Positions 18,416 to 27,294 of a stretch of DNA of 32,935 nucleotides are shown piece after piece; the first letter of the stretch is position 1; every line of letters begins with the position of its first letter. Source of the DNA: [Chlorobium] sp. 445 (GTDB taxonomy: Bacteria; Bacteroidota; Chlorobiia; Chlorobiales; Thermochlorobacteraceae); the NCBI GenBank assembly GCA_002763895.1, contig NSLH01000027.1, positions 1 to 32,935 on the forward strand, read 5' to 3'. The position numbers were made by a program, and so were the translations under genes. The notes beneath the pieces were generated by a model. It was not told the DNA's origin. It was given only the letters and a program-made list of their open reading frames with translations, and ran no database searches.

Positions 18416-19720
18416 ATGCCGCGTGGAAATAGAACATCAAACGACAACAACGATGATTTAACCGTATACTGCTCATTTTGTGGCAGATCAAGCGATGAAG
18501 TAAATAGTTTGGTTGCTGGGCAAGAAGCCTACATTTGCGATCGTTGCATTCAAAGCTCGATGGAAATTATTCGCAATGATATGGCGTCAATTCAAGCGCG
18601 GCGCCGTGCATCACGCAAATCCAAACTGCTGACGCCAGCCTCCATCAAGCAAGAACTCGATAGCTTCGTTGTCGGGCAGCATCATGCAAAAAAAGTGCTG
18701 GCTGTCTCCGTCTACAACCACTACAAGCGCATTGAGAGCGAAGACTGGCTCTTCAACGAAAGCGACGTTGTGCTTGAAAAAAGTAATATCTTGCTGATTG
18801 GACCCACAGGCACTGGCAAGACCCTGCTGGCACAGACACTCGCCAAAATCATTGATGTGCCTTTCACGATTGCTGATGCAACAACACTAACCGAAGCAGG
18901 TTATGTCGGCGATGATGTCGAGAGCATTCTTGCACATCTTTTGCAGGCAGCAGATTTTAACTTGGAACGCGCAGAGCGTGGCATTGTCTATATTGATGAA
19001 ATTGACAAAATCGCGCGCAAGAGTGCAAATGTCTCTATCACGCGCGATGTCTCTGGCGAAGGCGTGCAACAGGCTCTACTGAAAATTTTAGAAGGCTCAA
19101 TTGCAGGTGTGCCACCAAAAGGCGGACGCAAGCATCCAGAGCAACACTTGGTGAATGTCAATACAAAAAATATCCTTTTTATCTGCGGCGGAGCATTCGA
19201 AGGATTGGATAGAATCATCGCACGACGACTCTCAAAGTCAGCGATGGGCTTCAACGCAATGCCCGTAACGAAGTCCGAACGTGAAAGTCCCGAACTGCTC
19301 AGTAAAGTCATTCCCGAAGATCTCTTGGAGTTTGGCTTAATTCCCGAATTTATTGGACGATTGCCCGTCATCACGACCTTAGAGCCACTCGATCGAGCCG
19401 CACTCAAAAGCATTTTGGTGGAGCCAAAGAACGCTATCACGAAGCAGTATCGCAAACTCTTCGAGATGGAAAATGTCGAACTGATCTTCGAGCCCGAAGC
19501 ACTTGACGCCATTGTAGATGAAGCCATAAAGCGTGGCACAGGTGCACGAGCACTGCGCGCCATTCTAGAAAACGTGATGCTGGATATTATGTTTGATTTG
19601 CCCGCAATGCGTGGGCTAAAAACCTGCATCATTACGCGTGAATGCATTACTGATAAAGCCCCGCCAACCTATCTCTACGACGAAGGACGGGAAGGTGGAA
19701 GGAAAAAAATTCCTGCCTAA
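18416..19720 (+). CDS. clpX: ATP-dependent Clp protease ATP-binding subunit ClpX
   Basis: AAA+ unfoldase that feeds substrates to ClpP. The 434-residue protein has the N-terminal zinc-binding domain (C19, C22, C41, C44), Walker A GPTGTGKT (129-136), [18 protein letters not shown] (pore and Walker region), Walker B VYIDEIDK, the sensor region, [12 protein letters not shown] and the C-terminal [13 protein letters not shown]. Length is normal. CAGGGAC lies about 9 bases before the ATG. clpP and tig, common neighbours of clpX, are not adjacent here; instead it follows the DUF3299/permease genes by 29 bp. It is convergent with rfbB. Confidence 0.97.
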   Translation: MPRGNRTSNDNNDDLTVYCSFCGRSSDEVNSLVAGQEAYICDRCIQSSMEIIRNDMASIQARRRASRKSKLLTPASIKQELDSFVVGQHHAKKVLAVSVYNHYKRIESEDWLFNESDVVLEKSNILLIGPTGTGKTLLAQTLAKIIDVPFTIADATTLTEAGYVGDDVESILAHLLQAADFNLERAERGIVYIDEIDKIARKSANVSITRDVSGEGVQQALLKILEGSIAGVPPKGGRKHPEQHLVNVNTKNILFICGGAFEGLDRIIARRLSKSAMGFNAMPVTKSERESPELLSKVIPEDLLEFGLIPEFIGRLPVITTLEPLDRAALKSILVEPKNAITKQYRKLFEMENVELIFEPEALDAIVDEAIKRGTGARALRAILENVMLDIMFDLPAMRGLKTCIITRECITDKAPPTYLYDEGREGGRKKIPA

Positions 19721-19770
19721 TCGCTGGGCGAGCGATGAAGAAGACAAATACAGATGACACGTTTTTGTCA
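19721..19770. terminator. Possible bidirectional terminator hairpins between clpX and rfbB
   Basis: In the 55-bp gap between the convergent genes, TCGCT-GGGCG-AGCGA (19721-19735) and TGACA-CGTTTT-TGTCA (about 19755-19770) can form short hairpins. The second has a T-rich loop but neither has a proper T-run after it. This is a weak prediction. Confidence 0.3.
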
Positions 19771-19775
19771 GTCAA

Positions 19776-20801
19776 TCATCGCCCTGCATATTGCAGTTCA
19801 TAATACTTCTGATAGTCGCCCGACAAAATGCGTTCCCACCATGGACGGTTGTTGAGATACCACTGAATCGTTTTGGGCAAAGCTGAGTCAAAGGTCTCGA
19901 CAGGTTTCCAGCCGAGTTCTCGCTGAATTTTGGAAGAGTCAATTGCATAGCGGCGGTCGTGTCCTGGACGATCTGTAACAAAAGTAATCAAGCTTTCAGG
20001 CTTTTGCAGATACGCTAAAATGCGCTTGACAATCTCAAGATTCGGCATTTCGTTGTTGCCGCCGATATTATAGACCTCTCCCACTTTCCCTTTGTGCAGC
20101 ACAGTGTCAATGGCGCTGCAATGATCTTCGACATACAGCCAATCGCGCACATTCATGCCATCGCCATAGACCGGAATGGGTTTATCGGTGAGCGCATTGG
20201 CAATAACAAGCGGAATCAATTTTTCAGGAAATTGATATGGTCCGTAGTTATTGGAGCAGCGCGTGATAATACAGGGCAGTTTGAAAGTTTCTACATAAGC
20301 ACGAACCATAAGGTCGGCGCCGGCTTTGCTAGCAGAGTAGGGCGAGTTCGGTTGAAGCGGTGTGTCTTCGCTAAAGTAGCCTGTCTCGCCGAGTGTGCCA
20401 TAAACTTCGTCCGTGGAAATTTGAATAAATCGCTTGACTGAAAATTCCTTTGCAACTTCCAAAAGGATTTGAGTGCCTAACACATTAGTTTCGACAAATA
20501 CTCGAGCACCAAGAATGCTCCTGTCAACATGTGATTCAGCCGCAAAGTTAATAACAACATTAATCTGATGGGCTTGAAAAGTAGCACGAAGTGTGTCAGC
20601 ATCGCAGATATCACCTTTGACAAATGTGTATCGTGGGTTACGCTCGACCGATTTGAGATTTTCTAAATTCCCTGCATAAGTAAGTTTGTCATAGTTGATA
20701 ATCTTGTAAGTGGGGCGCTTGGCAAGCATAAATCGGACAAAATTCGAGCCGATAAAGCCAGCACCGCCAGTAACCAGAATGTTAAGGGTTGGCGTGGGCA
20801 T
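19776..20801 (-). CDS. rfbB: dTDP-glucose 4,6-dehydratase
   Basis: Makes dTDP-4-keto-6-deoxyglucose from dTDP-glucose, the second step of dTDP-rhamnose and related sugar synthesis for surface glycans. 341 residues of short-chain dehydrogenase fold: NAD-binding TGGAGFIGSN (11-20), DKLTYAGNLENL, AAESHVDRSI, ISTDEVYG (catalytic T130, D131, E132) and YSASK (Y155, K159), then CSNNYGPYQFPEKLIP and NVRDWLYVEDHC. All catalytic residues are present, so it should be active. The other rfb genes are not in the window. It is convergent with clpX. Confidence 0.95.
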   Translation of the reverse strand: MPTPTLNILVTGGAGFIGSNFVRFMLAKRPTYKIINYDKLTYAGNLENLKSVERNPRYTFVKGDICDADTLRATFQAHQINVVINFAAESHVDRSILGARVFVETNVLGTQILLEVAKEFSVKRFIQISTDEVYGTLGETGYFSEDTPLQPNSPYSASKAGADLMVRAYVETFKLPCIITRCSNNYGPYQFPEKLIPLVIANALTDKPIPVYGDGMNVRDWLYVEDHCSAIDTVLHKGKVGEVYNIGGNNEMPNLEIVKRILAYLQKPESLITFVTDRPGHDRRYAIDSSKIQRELGWKPVETFDSALPKTIQWYLNNRPWWERILSGDYQKYYELQYAGR

Positions 20802-20952
20802 AGCGTTGAGATGTTTTTATGGTTTTCTGATTGCAAAACTGTTTTGGTGCGTATGGATGAGCTAAAATGCAAAACTGCAGCGATACTCTCAAAAAAGCAT
20901 CATGTGCTTAAATCCGCAACACTTGCCAAAGACAAAAGCGCCCCAATAGAGA

Positions 20953-21486
20953 TTAGCGTGCTATGAGGGGTGGAGTGCAGAAAAACTCATCAGGTGTGTA
21001 GAGCACTTGCCAGCCAGAGACAAGAGAGGCAAGCGTTAGCCATATCATCAGCGGCACAAGCAGAAGCGCATAATACTTGTTGCTGGCTTGAAACCCGAAA
21101 TAGAGGTTGATTGCATTGACGATAAACATGCCGAGTGTTGTCAAAAAACCCAAAATTGGACTATGCAACCCGAAGTAGAACCAACTGAACATTGAAAAAA
21201 ATGCCCAGAGTAAGGCGTAACTCCAAAAAAGTTTTGGCTGATAGAGTTCGCTGTGCATAGTTTTGACTAGGCGAAAGCCAGCGATAACCATCAAAATCTG
21301 TAGCGTGATCCAAATCGGAGCAAACGCCCAATCAGGTGGCATGAAGGGCGGTCGACCAACCTCATCGAGATACATGCGTGTAGCAAGCCAGCCACCAGAA
21401 ATAAAATTCATGGCGATGTAGAACAAAACGCCGTGATACCAGCGCAAGCGTGACCAAAACTCGGCTTTAAGAAGACCTTGTAACAT
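20953..21486 (-). CDS. TspO/MBR-like membrane protein
   Basis: 177 residues with about five hydrophobic spans. The segment PPDWAFAPIWITLQILMVIAG at 50-70 matches the P-x-W-x-F-x-P-x-W pattern of TspO/MBR (peripheral benzodiazepine receptor) proteins, and KYYALLLVPLMIWLTLASLV fits its last helix. TspO proteins bind tetrapyrroles and are common in phototrophs and their relatives. The N- and C-terminal extensions are longer than in classical TspO (about 150-160 residues). Its ATG overlaps the ruvC stop (TAATG), so the two genes are probably translated together. Confidence 0.7.
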   Translation of the reverse strand: MLQGLLKAEFWSRLRWYHGVLFYIAMNFISGGWLATRMYLDEVGRPPFMPPDWAFAPIWITLQILMVIAGFRLVKTMHSELYQPKLFWSYALLWAFFSMFSWFYFGLHSPILGFLTTLGMFIVNAINLYFGFQASNKYYALLLVPLMIWLTLASLVSGWQVLYTPDEFFCTPPLIAR

Positions 21487-22070
21487 TATGAACGCAGCAA
21501 ATGAGGATTCGCATCAATAAAACTTTTCCAACTGCTGTAGCGGCGCTTTTGAGTTTGCAAACGCACATTGCGCAGTGCATGCATCTCACTCTCAAGCAGA
21601 GCGTGATGTTTGAAGGCATCGCAAAGTGCAAGACCAAGGGCATCGCTGGCATCAAGAAATTCTCCTGTAGTAGAAAGATTAAGCAATTTTCTTACCATAA
21701 AGGCAACTTGCTCCTTTGAAGCATTGCCAGCACCTGTGAGTGATTTTTTGACCTCACGTGGCGAGTATTCAAGCACTTCTAACCCATGGTTCATAGCTAA
21801 GACTTGAATTGCCCCGCGCACTTGCCCTAACTTGAGTGCCGATTGCGCATTCTTGCCGTAAAAGGCGGTTTCAAGCGCAAGGCGCGTAGGACGATGCTGC
21901 TCAATAAGCACAGCAAGTTCATCGTAGAGCTTTTTTAAGCGATGTGGAAATGACGCTTTAGCATTGAGGCGCACCACGCCAAACGCAAGCGTAACGAACG
22001 CATTATTTTGCTGCTCAATTATGCCGTAGCCTGTCGTAATAGAGCCCGGATCAATACCTATCGTACGCAT
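21486..22070 (-). CDS. ruvC: Crossover junction endodeoxyribonuclease RuvC
   Basis: Resolves Holliday junctions with RuvAB. 194 residues of RNase H-like fold begin RTIGIDPGSITTGYG with D7. ALETAFYGKN carries E67, and EFLDASDALGLAL carries D140 and D143; the acidic catalytic set is complete. The C-terminal tail is slightly longer than in short homologs. ruvA and ruvB are not in the window. The TspO-like gene overlaps its stop codon, and an upstream lipoprotein gene lies 57 bp away on the same strand. Confidence 0.95.
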   Translation of the reverse strand: MRTIGIDPGSITTGYGIIEQQNNAFVTLAFGVVRLNAKASFPHRLKKLYDELAVLIEQHRPTRLALETAFYGKNAQSALKLGQVRGAIQVLAMNHGLEVLEYSPREVKKSLTGAGNASKEQVAFMVRKLLNLSTTGEFLDASDALGLALCDAFKHHALLESEMHALRNVRLQTQKRRYSSWKSFIDANPHLLRS

Positions 22071-22127
22071 GAGAGCGAAAATTTGTTAAAGAAAAAGATA
22101 TGCATTTGCTCCGAATGTGCAGTGCAC

Positions 22128-23045
22128 CTACTGCGGTCGCTCAAAGATAAAGAACATTGGACGCTTATCCCCAGCCGAGCGGTTGCGCGTCTCGCCATTG
22201 GTATCATAGACGATGTAAATAGAACTGCTATCCATAGTTAGCCCTTCGGCTAAGCCAAAACGCATGGAGCCGTACTGCAAACTGTCATGAGAGACCGCTT
22301 GCTGAAATGACCAACAGGTTTTTTCAAAAACGCTGTCGCGCTCAATCGAGAGTTCAACGACGGCTTCAGCATTGCGTGCAAGCGCAAAGAGCCGGTCATT
22401 TTCGTAGTAGAGGTCGGCAAAATCAGGCACACGTTTTTCGCGCAGCGGAATTGCTGTGTAATCGCACACATAAAATGTGGTCTGAAACGGCTCAGTCTGA
22501 AGCTCAATCAACCCGCGTGGGGAGTGCTCTGCGGCAACATAGAAATGCGTCGGTGTGCGCAGCGCAAGCCCTTCGGGATAGGCATTGAACTTTTGAAGCA
22601 AGCCAGCAGCTTTGGCTTGTTCTTCAAAACTTGGAGTAAGCCACTTTGTGGTTTTACCATCATGACTGACAAAGAAAATGCGGCACTCCGATTCACTAAT
22701 GATGTAGAAATTGCCAGCACTATCGCACACAATACCTTCAAAATCAGGGCGCAGCGCAGGTTTCTCAAAACGCAAGAAAGGTTCGGCTATGACCTTATCG
22801 GGCTCAATCGTGAGCTTAAAAATCATATCGCCGTGGTCATCGCTGACACTGTAAAGTGTATTTTGGTACAGCGCCAGACCAGAAAGTTCCAGATCGCCAA
22901 CAGACGATTCAACAGGTAACGCGGCTTTGAGTTTAAGCGGTATTTGCTCCACGCGGTGCGGCAGATATTGAACAGGTTTTGAGGGAGAGCAGCCAAAAAG
23001 AGCCAGTGCTAAGAAAGAAATAACAGGAAGAAAAGTCAGTTTCAC
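22128..23045 (-). CDS. Phytase-like esterase lipoprotein (PF13449-like)
   Basis: A 305-residue probable lipoprotein with signal peptide and lipobox LALFGC (C19). The body reads like a beta-propeller of the esterase-like activity of phytase family: ELSGLALYQNTLYSVSDDHGD, RPDFEGIVCDSAGNFYIISE, NAYPEGLALRTPTHFYVAAEH and GLAEGLTMDSSSIYIVYD repeat the E-G-L/I plus aromatic pattern. The substrate is unknown; phosphoesters are one possibility from the family name. It probably sits on an outer-envelope membrane. It lies upstream of ruvC on the same strand and is divergent from the carboxyltransferase gene. Confidence 0.75.
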   Translation of the reverse strand: MKLTFLPVISFLALALFGCSPSKPVQYLPHRVEQIPLKLKAALPVESSVGDLELSGLALYQNTLYSVSDDHGDMIFKLTIEPDKVIAEPFLRFEKPALRPDFEGIVCDSAGNFYIISESECRIFFVSHDGKTTKWLTPSFEEQAKAAGLLQKFNAYPEGLALRTPTHFYVAAEHSPRGLIELQTEPFQTTFYVCDYTAIPLREKRVPDFADLYYENDRLFALARNAEAVVELSIERDSVFEKTCWSFQQAVSHDSLQYGSMRFGLAEGLTMDSSSIYIVYDTNGETRNRSAGDKRPMFFIFERPQ

Positions 23046-23250
23046 GTTGCAAGGTTTGATGGTTGAAGTTGAAGACTAAAGATATAAGTTACAATTTCAG
23101 ATGGTGTCTGTTCTTGAATGCATAGCAAGTTGTGCTTGACGGTCGTATCTGACATGTAGCATGTAGTTTTAAAGTTACGATATTTTCTATTTTGCTAGAG
23201 CGCAAGAGGGCAGTATTTTGGTGCGCATCAAGAAACCATTTGTTTCAAAA

Positions 23251-24908
23251 ATGACAATTGAGACGCAATTTACTTTAGAACATCCCCCCGAATTTTATGT
23301 GCGCGAAGACCTTCTCAAAACCAAGTGGCAGCGCATTGCGGCGATTGCTGATAAAATCAAGCTGGGCGGTGGCAAATCGGCGATAGAAAAGCACCATGCC
23401 AAAGGCAAACTCACGCGCGCGAGCGTATTCAAAGACTTCTCGATAAAGGCTCGCCATTTTTAGAAATTGGACTGTTTGCAGCCTATGAAATGTATCAAGC
23501 TGAAGGTGGCTGTCCAGCGGCAGGGGTTGTCGTCGGCATTGGCAAAGTACATGGACGCAACTGCATGATTGTGGCAAACGATGCGACGGTCAAAGCCGGG
23601 GCATGGTTTCCGATGACCGCAAAGAAAAACATCAGGGCGCAAGAAATTGCGATGGAAAATCACTTGCCGGTCATTTACCTTGTCGACTCTGCCGGCGTGT
23701 ATTTGCCGATGCAAGATGAAGTCTTCCCCGATAAAGAACATTTTGGGAGGCAGTTCAGAAACAATGCGGTGATGAGTTCGATGGGCATCCCACAGATTGC
23801 AGCTGTGATGGGACCGTGTGTTGCAGGTGGGGCATATTTGCCGCTCATGTGTGATGAATCGCTGATTGTCGAAGGTACAGGTAGCGTGTTTCTTGCTGGG
23901 TCACATCTTGTGAAAGCCGCAATTGGTGAAGTCATTGACAACGAAACCTTAGGTGGCGCAACCACACAGACGTTTATTTCGGGCAATATCGACCACAAGA
24001 TGCCAAACGATGAAGCTTGCTTGCAACGCATGCGAGAGCTGGTGTCGCAATTTGCTGACAAGCCAAAAGCAGGATTCAGTCGTATTGAGCCAAAACCGAC
24101 GAAGTATCCGACATCAGAAATTTTAGGTTTCATCCCAGAAGACCGCACAAAGCCCTACGATGTGATGCCGATTATTGAGCGAATCGTAGATGCAGAATCT
24201 TTCATACCGTACAAGGAAAACTATGGCAAGACCATAATCTGTGGTTATGCTCGCCTTGATGGATGGGCAGTGGGGATTGTGGCAAATCAGCGCTTGATGG
24301 TAAAGAATGCAAAAGGTGAAATTCAAGTCGGTGGCGTGATTTATTCAGACAGTGCAGACAAAGCGGCACGCTTCATCATGAATTGCAATCAACGCAAAAT
24401 TCCGCTCATCTTTTTGCAAGATGTAACGGGCTTTATGGTCGGTAGCCGTGCTGAGCATGGCGGCATTATCAAAGATGGAGCAAAGATGGTGAATGCGGTC
24501 TCAAACTCTGTCGTCCCAAAAATCACGGTGATTATGGGCAACAGTTTCGGGGCAGGTAATTACGCAATGTGCGGTAAGGCATACGATCCACGCTTTATTT
24601 TTGCTTGGCATACGGCGCAAATTGCGGTTATGGGCGGCAAACAAGCCTCAGAGACTCTGCTCTCTATCAAGCTCGGTCAGCTCGAAAAAGAAGGGCGTAG
24701 CATCAGCGACGAAGAGAAAGCCAAGTTTCTGAGGGAAATTTCGGAGCGATACGAGGCGCAAATGAATCCGCTTTATGCGGCAGCACGTTTATGGATAGAT
24801 GATATCATCGATCCAAGAGAGACGCGAAACATTTTGGCCTATTGCCTCGAGCTGGTCAATGAAAACCCAAACCTGCCGGTCTTTAATCCGGGCATAATTC
24901 AGACCTAA
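23251..24908 (+). CDS. Acyl-CoA carboxylase carboxyltransferase subunit, with a frameshift
   Basis: Transfers CO2 from biotin to an acyl-CoA. From the ATG at 23251 it runs to KHHAKGKLT, where the literal frame fails and stops near 23463. Inserting one base at about 23414-23415 (in ACGCGCGCG) restores LTARERIQRLLDKGSPFLEIGLFAAYEMY, giving about 552 residues, normal for this subunit. Later motifs fit the methylcrotonyl/propionyl-CoA type: AYEMYQAEGGCPAAGVV, VYLPMQDEVFPDKEHFGR, VMGPCVAGGAYLPLM, EGTGSVFLAGSHLV and GVIYSDSADKAARF. Substrate (propionyl-, methylcrotonyl- or another CoA) is not decided. The biotin-carboxylase/BCCP partner is not in the window. A propionyl-CoA role would fit the epimerase at 14697. 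Confidence 0.92.
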
Positions 24909-24942
24909 GCACATGAGAAGGAGCGTAAGAGAGCAGGGAGAG

Positions 24943-25019
24943 TGGTACACCGGAGAGGACTCGAACCTCCAACCGCCAGAGTCGAAATCTGGTGCTCTAT
25001 CCAATTGAGCTACCGGTGC
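24943..25019 (-). tRNA. tRNA-Arg (anticodon TCG)
   Basis: A 77-nt cloverleaf including an encoded CCA. The acceptor stem GCACCGG pairs with CCGGTGT (one G-U pair). The anticodon arm CCAGA-TTTCGAC-TCTGG has anticodon TCG, and the T-arm has GGTTCGAGTCC. The TCG anticodon reads CGA and possibly other CGN codons. It sits between the carboxyltransferase and prfB on the minus strand. Confidence 0.95.
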
Positions 25020-25111
25020 ATGAGTGAGGCAAACTTACAACAAATTCTTGAGGCACACTAAACTTGTGTGGCTTGTAGTCCTGTGCAGAGTGTCTGCAAG
25101 TTGCATGAGTA

Positions 25112-26207
25112 TCAATCGCCAAACTCCATCAAGTAGCGCTCAATGAAATCATCGATATCGCCATCCATGACATTCTCGACATCGAAGCGTTCATAATTGG
25201 TGCGGTGATCTTTAACACGTCGGTCATCGAAGACATAGCTGCGAATCTGCGAGCCCCACTCGATTTTCTTTTTCTTGCCTTCCAGTTCGCGCCTTTTAGC
25301 TTCTTCTTCTTCACGCTTGATTTGATAGAGGCGTGATTTAAGCATTTTCAAAGCGCGCTCTCGATTCTGCAACTGCGAGCGTTCTTGCTGACAGGCAACC
25401 ACAATGCCTGTTGGCAAATGTGTAATGCGTACAGCTGTTTCAACTTTATTGACGTTCTGACCGCCTTTGCCGCCGCTGCGAAACGTATCAATTTGCAAGT
25501 CTTCACGACGAATTTCAATTGGCGCATCTTCAGGTGCTTCAGGATAAGCAAACACACTGGCAAAAGAAGTATGTCGGCGCGCATTGGCATCAAACGGGGA
25601 GACACGCACAAGACGATGAACGCCGTTCTCCGCTTTAAGATAGCCGTAAGCATAATCGCCGATGATTTCTAGCGTGGCGGTTTTAATGCCAGCGCCTTCG
25701 CCTTCTTGATAGTCGTCGGTATAGACTTTGAACCCGCGTCGTTCTGCCCAACGCATGTACATTCGGTAAAGCATCTCTGCCCAGTCTTGCGCCTCGGTGC
25801 CACCGGCGCCAGCATGGATGGTCAGAATCGCATTGCGTTTGTCGTCAGGTCCAGAGAGCATGTTTTGAAATTCCATCGCGCGCACCTCTGACTCTAACTT
25901 TGCAAGATGCTTTTCGGCTTCGGGAAGGTAGCTGGCTTCTTCGAGTGCTGCGGCTACTTCAAGCGATTCAGCTTCAGCTTTCACTGCAGCATCAAGGCGA
26001 GCAAAAGCTTCCGTCCAAGATTTGTGTTCAGAGATTTCTTTCAGAATTTTCTGTGCAGCAGCAGGGTCATTCCAGAACGTATCGGAGGCAGTTTGTGCTT
26101 CCAGTGCCTTGATTTTTTCAAGGCGAGTGTCAATCTCAAAGAAACCTCCGGAGCGACTGAAGGCGCTCGTTGAGCGCGCGCACGCGCTCGAGTTCCGCTT
26201 CAAACAT
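25112..26207 (-). CDS. prfB: Peptide chain release factor 2 with programmed +1 frameshift
   Basis: Recognises UGA and UAA stop codons and releases the peptide. The true start is the ATG at 26207. Twenty-three codons ([23 protein letters not shown]) end at an in-frame UGA (26138-26136) in the context CGGAGG-TTT-CTT-TGA-G. A +1 slip at CTT gives [14 protein letters not shown] and the rest of the protein, 364 residues in total. Domain markers are SPF (in [15 protein letters not shown]), which fixes RF2 specificity, and GGQ in [16 protein letters not shown]. The Shine-Dalgarno-like CGGAGG just before CTTTGA matches the known autoregulatory frameshift of E. coli prfB. The open frame upstream to 26452 is artefactual. 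Confidence 0.97.
26130..26150 (-). promoter_or_regulatory. prfB recoding site
   Basis: In the minus-strand reading, CGGAGG (Shine-Dalgarno-like), three bases (TTT), then CTT-TGA-G. When RF2 is scarce, the ribosome pauses at UGA and shifts +1 on CTT to make full-length RF2. This is the canonical RF2 arrangement, recognised from established knowledge of prfB. Confidence 0.9.
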
Positions 26208-26456
26208 AGCGTGGCTAGAGTTATCTGGTTAATTTTTTCAGGCAGCAAATGTAGCAAATTTTGAGCCGATATGAAAACATCGTGGCACGGCTTATCTATT
26301 GATAGCCAACAAAAAGTGGTTTTGGTTTCTGAAGTTTGCACCTTTAACTTTGCGCCAAATTTTAACGACATAACATCGAAGACAAAAACCGTATAGCATA
26401 GCTCGGCTGCAGTGCTTGAAGAGTTGTGACAAATTTTCTCTGATGAAGTCATCCTA

Positions 26457-27290
26457 ATGAATCCAACGCTTGAAAAAACTTTCTTTGCGCTTCGCTCACC
26501 GTTTGCCCTGAAACTCTACATTCTGATTGCTGCGCTGATTGCGTTGTTTTTCTTCTTCGACAGAGTGCTGATGCCACTGTATGTGAAAGGTGGAGAGATT
26601 GTAACCGTGCCCGATGTTACTGGCAAAGCGTTTGAAGAAGCCGAACAACGCCTCAAGCAGTTAGGACTAGTGGCAAAGCGGGGCTATGAGGTCTATGACC
26701 CGAAGAAAAAACTGGGCACGGTGCTATCGCAAAATCCCTTGCCGCAGTCCAAAGTCAAAGCAGGACGAAGCATCTATCTGTCTGTCAACACTGCACGACG
26801 TGAGAACGCACCACTGCCTGACTTCAAAGGGCGAACTCTGACAGACGCAAAGTTGACGTTGGAACGTCTGAGCTTGCGCTTGGGCAAAATCGAAGAAGTG
26901 CCTGTAACAAAAAAAGAAGACGATGGCATGATTCTCTCGCAGAGTATTGCACCCGGCACAACTGTCAGCGTAGAGACAGTGATTGGTTTTAAGGTTGGAC
27001 GATTGCCCGCAGAAGGGGGCGTGCAGCAAGGCGTAGTGCCTGATGTCTTGCAGCGGACGCTCAGCGAAGCCGAAGCCCTAATTGTAACTGCAGGCTTCAC
27101 GATTGGAGAGGTGCGCTATCGATACTCCACATCGCTTGTGCCAAATACCGTCATTGCACAGTCTCCAAAACAAGGCGAGCTTGCCCCATTAGGCAAACCC
27201 GTTGAATTGGTGGTCTCGACCAATGACAAACAGAAGGAAAAAGAGAAACCGCTGATAGAGAGCGAAGAGGACACGACCAGTACGCCCTGA
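26457..27290 (+). CDS. Membrane-anchored PASTA-repeat protein without kinase
   Basis: A 277-residue bitopic protein with one membrane segment at about 18-36 ([17 protein letters not shown]). Three extracytoplasmic PASTA domains follow at about 48-112 ([18 protein letters not shown]), 118-181 ([17 protein letters not shown]) and 193-256 ([18 protein letters not shown]). The tail is Lys/Glu-rich. PASTA domains normally bind peptidoglycan or muropeptides in Ser/Thr kinases and penicillin-binding proteins. No catalytic domain is present, so it may be a wall-binding scaffold or a reduced relative of PASTA kinases; such stand-alone PASTA proteins occur in several phyla. It is divergent from prfB across 249 bp and convergent with the SirB1-type gene. 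Confidence 0.85.
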   Translation: MNPTLEKTFFALRSPFALKLYILIAALIALFFFFDRVLMPLYVKGGEIVTVPDVTGKAFEEAEQRLKQLGLVAKRGYEVYDPKKKLGTVLSQNPLPQSKVKAGRSIYLSVNTARRENAPLPDFKGRTLTDAKLTLERLSLRLGKIEEVPVTKKEDDGMILSQSIAPGTTVSVETVIGFKVGRLPAEGGVQQGVVPDVLQRTLSEAEALIVTAGFTIGEVRYRYSTSLVPNTVIAQSPKQGELAPLGKPVELVVSTNDKQKEKEKPLIESEEDTTSTP

Positions 27291-27294
27291 TAGC

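Noticed and set aside
18988-19647. A 219-residue open frame antisense to clpX
   Set aside because: It lies wholly inside the well-conserved clpX coding sequence, has Ser/Arg-rich shadow composition and no recognisable family or start signal.
26208-26452. The upstream extension of the prfB open frame
   Set aside because: The ATG at 26207 followed by the frameshift site explains the gene fully. The upstream reading has no RF2 similarity.
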